The translations under genes and the position numbers were made by a program. Below the pieces are notes generated by a model, which saw nothing but the letters and a program-made list of their open reading frames with translations, did no database searches and was not told the origin of the DNA. 45,779 nucleotides of DNA from Anaerolineales bacterium (lineage in GTDB: Bacteria; Chloroflexota; Anaerolineae; Anaerolineales; UBA4823), in contig JAGUYW010000068.1 in the NCBI GenBank assembly GCA_020061105.1, forward strand, positions 1 to 45,779, in the 5' to 3' direction. Shown here piece by piece: positions 41,652-45,779 of the stretch. Position 1 is the stretch's first letter. The number at the start of each line of letters is the position of its first letter.

Positions 41652-42791
41652 ATGGAAAGTAACGAACAACCGAAAAAGGGTACCATTTCGATTATTGTCG
41701 ATATTTTCAAGCGATCTGCCGGTGCGATGTTGGTGCCGGTTTTGGCGGTGTTCACAGCCATGCTGGTCGGAGCGTTGGTGATTTGGGGTGCTGGTGGCAA
41801 CCCAATTGCAGCGTATATTGGTCTTTTCGAAGGTGCTTTTGGGACAGCGCGTGCTCTGAGCGAAACCACCGTTTGGGCGACTCCATATATCTTTGCAGGA
41901 TTGGCAGTCGCTTTGGCTTTTAAAGGCGGTTTGTTCAATATTGGCGCTGAAGGTCAGCTGGCATTGGGAGCGGTTGCAGCAGCCTGGATAGGGTATGCAC
42001 TGCCGGATGTCCTCGGTGTTCAAATCCCCGGCTTTATCCATTTATTCCTGGTGGTGGTGGGCGGTTTGTTGGCGGGAGCGCTGTGGGGGGCGATCCCTGG
42101 TTGGTTGAAGGCCAAAACAGGCGGCCATGAAGTCATCAACACGATCATGATGAATTACATCGCCTTGAACATGGTCAGCTTCTTACTCAATGGGGTGATG
42201 AAGGACCCCAATCCGCTGAATGTAATCGCCCGTACTCCTTTGATTGCCTCTGGGGCGCGCATCCCTGCAATTATCGAGGGGTATCGCTTTCACTGGGGTT
42301 TTATCCTGGCATTGGTGGTAGCTTTCTTCATTTGGTGGCTGTTATGGAAAACCACGCTGGGGTTCGAGATCCGCACTGCTGGAGCGAACCCGGATGCGGC
42401 TAAGTATGCGGGTATCAATGTAGCGCGCACGATTGTCTTGACAATGGCCATTTCGGGTACCCTGGCCGGTATGGCGGGGGTGATCGAGGTGACTGCCTTG
42501 AATTACCGCCACGAGTTGGGTTTTTCGCAAGGCTACGGCTTTGACGCCATTGCGATCGCTTTGTTGGGCAAGACGCACCCGCTAGGGGTAGTACTGGCAG
42601 CGATTTTGTTTGGCGCAATGCGCAATGGCGCCACGCGCATGCAGTTTATGACCCAGATCCCGGTGGATGTGATCCAGGTCATCCAGGCGCTGATTTTGTT
42701 GTTTGTGGCTGCTGACGCAATCATCCGTTATATTTATCGCATCCGTACTTCGGAAGAGCGCATGGTGCTGACCCGCGGTTGGGGCGGCTAG
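41652..42791 (+). CDS. nucleoside-type ABC importer permease 1 (YufP/NupP-like)
   Basis: 379 residues from the ATG at 41652, chosen because GGAG lies 6 bases upstream; the in-frame GTG at 41640 is the alternative. About eight to ten helices. Branched-chain-amino-acid/ribose-type permease landmarks: FKGGLFNIGAEGQLALGAV, KTGGHEVINTIMMNYIALN, FEIRTAGANPDAAKYAGI, GTLAGMAGVIEVTALNYRH, GYGFDAIAIALLGKTHPLG. These match the larger permease of guanosine/purine nucleoside importers. It is followed by the second permease after 13 bases. Confidence 0.95.
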   Translation: MESNEQPKKGTISIIVDIFKRSAGAMLVPVLAVFTAMLVGALVIWGAGGNPIAAYIGLFEGAFGTARALSETTVWATPYIFAGLAVALAFKGGLFNIGAEGQLALGAVAAAWIGYALPDVLGVQIPGFIHLFLVVVGGLLAGALWGAIPGWLKAKTGGHEVINTIMMNYIALNMVSFLLNGVMKDPNPLNVIARTPLIASGARIPAIIEGYRFHWGFILALVVAFFIWWLLWKTTLGFEIRTAGANPDAAKYAGINVARTIVLTMAISGTLAGMAGVIEVTALNYRHELGFSQGYGFDAIAIALLGKTHPLGVVLAAILFGAMRNGATRMQFMTQIPVDVIQVIQALILLFVAADAIIRYIYRIRTSEERMVLTRGWGG

Positions 42792-42804
42792 GTGGGAGGT
42801 TGCC

Positions 42805-43875
42805 TTGGAACTTAGACGCTTTGCCTTTATTGCTTTGATCATTGTGGTCATGTTCGGCACGATTGTGGCGATTGGTAGTTCGCGTACCTCGCCTGGGATT
42901 CTGATCGTGAGTATGCTGGCAACCACCATCGCGGTTGCCACGCCGCTCACCCTGGGGGCGCTCTCGGGTCTATATTGTGAGCGGGCTGGGGTGGTCAATA
43001 TCGGCATCGAAGGCATGATGCTTGCTTCGGCTTTCTTTGGCTGGTTTGCAGCCATCTACATGAACACAATTCTGAAAATGCCGCCGCTGCTCAGTTTATG
43101 GTTAGGGGTGCTGGCGGCGATCGTGACCGGCGGCTTGATGGGATTGCTGCACGCCGTGCTTTCGGTGACCTTCAAGGTCGACCAAATCATTGGCGGAACG
43201 GTGATTAACTTATTGGCGGTTGGCATCAGTGGGTTCTTTAACCGCCAGTTGTTCTTTGAAAAAGGCAGCATCTTCGGTGGTCAGGTACCGCATGCCCCAG
43301 GGACATTGCCAGCCTTTCACGTACCCATTCTGGCCGATATCCCGGTGGTCGGAAGGATTTTCGAGCAGCAGCCGATCGCCATTTCAGCAATTTTGCTGGT
43401 CTTTTTCACTCATTATGTGTTGTTTTATACTCGCTGGGGATTGCGCACCCGGGCGGTAGGCGAGCACCCGCGCGCAGCTGACACGGTGGGCATTAACGTG
43501 GCGCGCATGCGTTATGCCAATGTGATTATCGGCGGCCTGATGGCCGGGTTGGCTGGGGCATATTTTACCCTCGAGTCGGTGCCCTCTTTTGAACCGGGAA
43601 TGACGAATGGGCGAGGCTTTATTTCGCTGGCGGCAATGATCTTCGGTAATTGGTCGCCCTTTGGGGCCTGGTCGGCGGCGCTGGTCTTCGGCGCAGCCCA
43701 GGCTTTGCAGATCAATCTGCAATTTTTCCGCGAACTGATCCCACCGCAGTGGGCGTTTTTACAACAGGCCTCAATCGTTGGTTTGGTGCCTTATTTATTG
43801 ACCATGTTGATCCTGACCGGGATTATCGGTCGAACCACCCCGCCAGCGGCGGATGGCGTCCCATATGAGAAATAA
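42805..43875 (+). CDS. nucleoside-type ABC importer permease 2 (YufQ/NupQ-like)
   Basis: 356 residues starting at a TTG (42805) with GGGAGG 5 bases upstream; no ATG fits as well. Landmarks: ATPLTLGALSGLYCERAGVV, NIGIEGMMLASAFFGW, FKVDQIIGGTVINLLAVGIS, WGLRTRAVGEHPRAADTVGI, MRYANVIIGGLMAGLAGAYF, GRGFISLAAMIFGNWSP. It is the second channel subunit. The order receptor-permease-permease-ATPase differs from Bacillus yufNOPQ, where the ATPase follows the receptor. The ATPase gene starts 9 bases downstream. Confidence 0.95.
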   Translation: MELRRFAFIALIIVVMFGTIVAIGSSRTSPGILIVSMLATTIAVATPLTLGALSGLYCERAGVVNIGIEGMMLASAFFGWFAAIYMNTILKMPPLLSLWLGVLAAIVTGGLMGLLHAVLSVTFKVDQIIGGTVINLLAVGISGFFNRQLFFEKGSIFGGQVPHAPGTLPAFHVPILADIPVVGRIFEQQPIAISAILLVFFTHYVLFYTRWGLRTRAVGEHPRAADTVGINVARMRYANVIIGGLMAGLAGAYFTLESVPSFEPGMTNGRGFISLAAMIFGNWSPFGAWSAALVFGAAQALQINLQFFRELIPPQWAFLQQASIVGLVPYLLTMLILTGIIGRTTPPAADGVPYEK

Positions 43876-43884
43876 GGCTTACAG

Positions 43885-45429
43885 GTGGCTATGATGACTC
43901 AAACAGACAAATCTGGCAACCAGGTGGTTTTGGAGGCGAAAGGGATCACCAAACGCTTTCCAGGGGTGTTGGCTAACGATCGGGTAGATTTTGACTTACG
44001 TCAGGGCGAAATCCACGTTTTGTTGGGGGAAAATGGGGCTGGAAAATCGACCTTGATGAATGTTTTGTATGGTTTGTATCACTCGGATGAAGGCCAGTTC
44101 TTCCGTAATGGTCAGCCAATCTCGATTGATAATCCCAAAGACGCCATTGCCCAGGGAATCGGCATGGTGCACCAGCACTTTATGCTTATACCGGTTTTTA
44201 CGGTCACAGAAAATATCATGCTGGGTGAAGAGGAAATGAAGAATGCTGTGCTGGATCGCAAGGGGGTTGCGAAAAAGGTGCGCGATCTGTCTCATCAGTA
44301 TGGTTTGGATATCGATCCGGATGCACTCGTTATCGATATCCCCGTTGGAGTGCAGCAACGCGTGGAAATCGTCAAAACGCTTTACCGCCATGCTGATATT
44401 TTAATTCTGGATGAACCAACGGCGGTGTTAACCCCCCAGGAAGTGGACGACCTTTTCCGCATCATGCGCGGGTTGACCACCAAAGGGGTCTCGATCGTCT
44501 TTATCACTCACAAACTCAAAGAAGTTCTGGCCATCGCCGATCGCATTACCGTGATGCGCGCCGGGCAAGTCGTTGGCACGGTGACGCCGGCTGAGACCGA
44601 TGAGCACCAACTGGCAGCGATGATGGTTGGACGCGAGGTAATCCTGACCGTTGATAAGCCGCCCGCTGAACCGGGTGAAGATATTTTACAGATTGAAGAC
44701 CTGCATGTCGCCGACCAGCGTGGCTTAGAGGTGGTTAAAGGTGTTTCCTTCACTGTAAAGGCTGGTGAGATTCTGGGGATTGCCGGCGTGCAGGGCAATG
44801 GACAAACCGAACTGGTAGAGGCGATTACCGGCCTGCGCCCGGTCAAACTAGGAAGAGTGCTCTTGAATGGGCAGGAAGTTTCTGGCAAGCCGCCGCGCCC
44901 GATTATCGAGGCCGGCATGTCGCATATCCCGGAAGACCGCCAACGACATGGGTTGGTGATGTCCTACCCCGTGGCGGATAACCTGATATTGTGCACATAC
45001 TACATAGCTCCGTTTGCGAAAGGGCTGGTGATGAACGAGCCGGCAGTTGAAGAGAATGCTTACCGGTTGGTAAAACAATTCGATGTGCGCACCCCCAGCC
45101 CGTTTGTGACGGCTTCAAAACTCTCTGGCGGCAACCAGCAGAAGGTGATTGTGGCGCGCGAATTGAGCCGCCCGGTCAAGCTGCTGGTCGCTAACCAGCC
45201 CACGCGTGGTCTGGATGTCGGCTCGATCGAGTATATCCACAGCCAGATTGTCGCTATTCGCGATCAAGGAGCGGCAGTGCTGCTTGTTTCTGCCGAACTG
45301 GACGAGATTATGGCTTTGTCGGATCGGATTGCGGTGATGTATCGCGGCGAAATTGTGGAAATCGTGCAGGCTGGTAGTGTAACCAAGGCTGAGCTTGGCT
45401 TGATGATGGCCGGCTCGCATATTCACTAA
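43885..45429 (+). CDS. nucleoside-type ABC importer ATPase with two nucleotide-binding domains (YufO/NupO-like)
   Basis: 514 residues; start GTG at 43885 (AAGG 7 bases upstream) or ATG at 43891. Domain 1: Walker A GENGAGKSTLMN, Walker B LILDEPTAVLTP, with a diverged signature VGVQQRVEIVK. Domain 2: a Walker A replaced by GVQGNGQTELVEAI, signature LSGGNQQKV, Walker B LLVANQPTRGLDVGS with Asn-Gln in place of Asp-Glu. This asymmetry is normal for nucleoside and sugar ATPases of this family. It energises the two preceding permeases. It is the last gene before a terminator. Confidence 0.95.
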   Translation: MAMMTQTDKSGNQVVLEAKGITKRFPGVLANDRVDFDLRQGEIHVLLGENGAGKSTLMNVLYGLYHSDEGQFFRNGQPISIDNPKDAIAQGIGMVHQHFMLIPVFTVTENIMLGEEEMKNAVLDRKGVAKKVRDLSHQYGLDIDPDALVIDIPVGVQQRVEIVKTLYRHADILILDEPTAVLTPQEVDDLFRIMRGLTTKGVSIVFITHKLKEVLAIADRITVMRAGQVVGTVTPAETDEHQLAAMMVGREVILTVDKPPAEPGEDILQIEDLHVADQRGLEVVKGVSFTVKAGEILGIAGVQGNGQTELVEAITGLRPVKLGRVLLNGQEVSGKPPRPIIEAGMSHIPEDRQRHGLVMSYPVADNLILCTYYIAPFAKGLVMNEPAVEENAYRLVKQFDVRTPSPFVTASKLSGGNQQKVIVARELSRPVKLLVANQPTRGLDVGSIEYIHSQIVAIRDQGAAVLLVSAELDEIMALSDRIAVMYRGEIVEIVQAGSVTKAELGLMMAGSHIH

Positions 45430-45445
45430 TTTTATTTCCTGACTC

Positions 45446-45478
45446 AGGGCGCGCCGCACCGGCGCGCTCTGTTATTTT
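45446..45478 (+). terminator. intrinsic terminator of the nucleoside importer operon
   Basis: AGGGCGCGCCG (45446-45456) pairs with CGGCGCGCTCT (45460-45470) with one G-U and a 3-nt loop, followed by GTTATTTTTT. It sits 17 bases after the ATPase stop. Confidence 0.8.
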
Positions 45479-45489
45479 TTAGAGGTAGC

Positions 45490-45779
45490 ATGGCTGAACC
45501 GCAGGTAGTTGAGTTGCCCATAGAGGGGATGGATTGCGCCGAATGCACTTTGCATGTCCAAAAGGCTTTATCTGGCGTGGCGGGGGTCGCATCGGTGCAG
45601 GTTTTTCTGGCTTCTGAGAAGGCGATTGTACAATTTGAGCCGGGTAAGGTGAACATGCCGGCGCTAGAAAGCGCTGTCTCGCGGGCCGGTTACCAGGTAC
45701 GCAAGGTTGCTGGCGCGCAGACGGTCGCTCGGGATGGCTCTTCCGCTTCCTGGGGTGAGTTTACTCGCCCGGTGTTAAC
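45490..45779 (+). CDS. heavy-metal P-type ATPase, N-terminal part (partial)
   Basis: The frame is open to the end of the window (96 complete codons seen). The N-terminus is a heavy-metal-associated (HMA) domain: GMDCAECTLHVQKALSGV (metal-binding Cys16 and Cys19), VFLASEKAIVQFEPGKV, LESAVSRAGYQV. Such domains begin Cu, Zn or Cd exporting P1B ATPases; the membrane and catalytic parts would lie beyond the window, so the metal cannot be told. A lone HMA chaperone is an alternative, but the sequence continues past the domain (WGEFTRPVL) in a way that suits the ATPase. AGAGG lies 5 bases before the ATG. Confidence 0.8.
   Translation, partial: MAEPQVVELPIEGMDCAECTLHVQKALSGVAGVASVQVFLASEKAIVQFEPGKVNMPALESAVSRAGYQVRKVAGAQTVARDGSSASWGEFTRPVL

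Overview
The window looks like chromosomal DNA of a Chloroflexota bacterium, most likely of the Anaerolineae type. This is an inference from gene content and style: lipoprotein receptors whose mature N-termini carry repetitive TVEVEKEV-like linkers, Thr/Pro-rich stalks on surface proteins, many family-5 solute receptors, and moderately GC-rich DNA by eye. No rRNA, phage, IS element or CRISPR array is visible. One tRNA gene (Gln, anticodon TTG) is present.

Layout. 1-5.5 kb: a signalling cluster with a membrane-anchored pseudo-PP2C/beta-propeller-like protein converging on a PP2C phosphatase and a VWA-FHA membrane protein. 5.6-8.7 kb (minus): a multi-pass membrane protein, guaA and xpt (GMP synthesis and xanthine salvage). 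9-12.8 kb (plus): maf, a lipoprotein class B PBP and rsgA, tightly packed. 13-19.5 kb: a complete peptide-type ABC importer (two ATPases, receptor, two permeases). 19.7-23.3 kb: a c-type cytochrome, an ECF sigma factor, a 96-residue unknown and an orphan receptor lipoprotein. 23.6-33.2 kb: a second peptide-type importer with an 859-residue receptor, two permeases, two ATPase pairs and a small membrane protein. 33.2-37.5 kb: a response regulator, tRNA-Gln, glmU, a CBS-domain membrane protein and cytidine deaminase. 37.5-39.2 kb (minus): a DUF389 protein with an SH3-like tail and a HAD hydrolase. 39.3-45.4 kb: a BMP-like lipoprotein and a nucleoside-type ABC importer (receptor, ATPase and two permeases). 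45.5 kb to the end: the start of a heavy-metal P-type ATPase.

The most interesting item is the receptor at 23611-26190. Motif by motif it is a circular permutation of the family-5 receptor fold: the segments that are normally C-terminal come first (about residues 75-410), and the normal N-terminal half follows (about 411-745). A beta-rich tail is added after that. Its partner permease at 27413-28753 carries roughly 130 extra extracytoplasmic residues, so the importer as a whole is unusual.

Two regulatory patterns recur in all three receptor-permease operons. A perfect anti-Shine-Dalgarno complement (AAGGAGGTG) lies 82-163 nt upstream of each strongly codon-biased receptor gene, in addition to that gene's normal ribosome binding site. 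A strong stem-loop lies 20-33 nt after each receptor stop codon, before the first permease. Together they suggest post-transcriptional control that keeps receptor mRNA abundant relative to permease mRNA. Several genes (maf, and the divergent HAD/BMP-like pair at 39.2 kb) have -10 boxes so close to the start codon that leaderless transcripts are likely.
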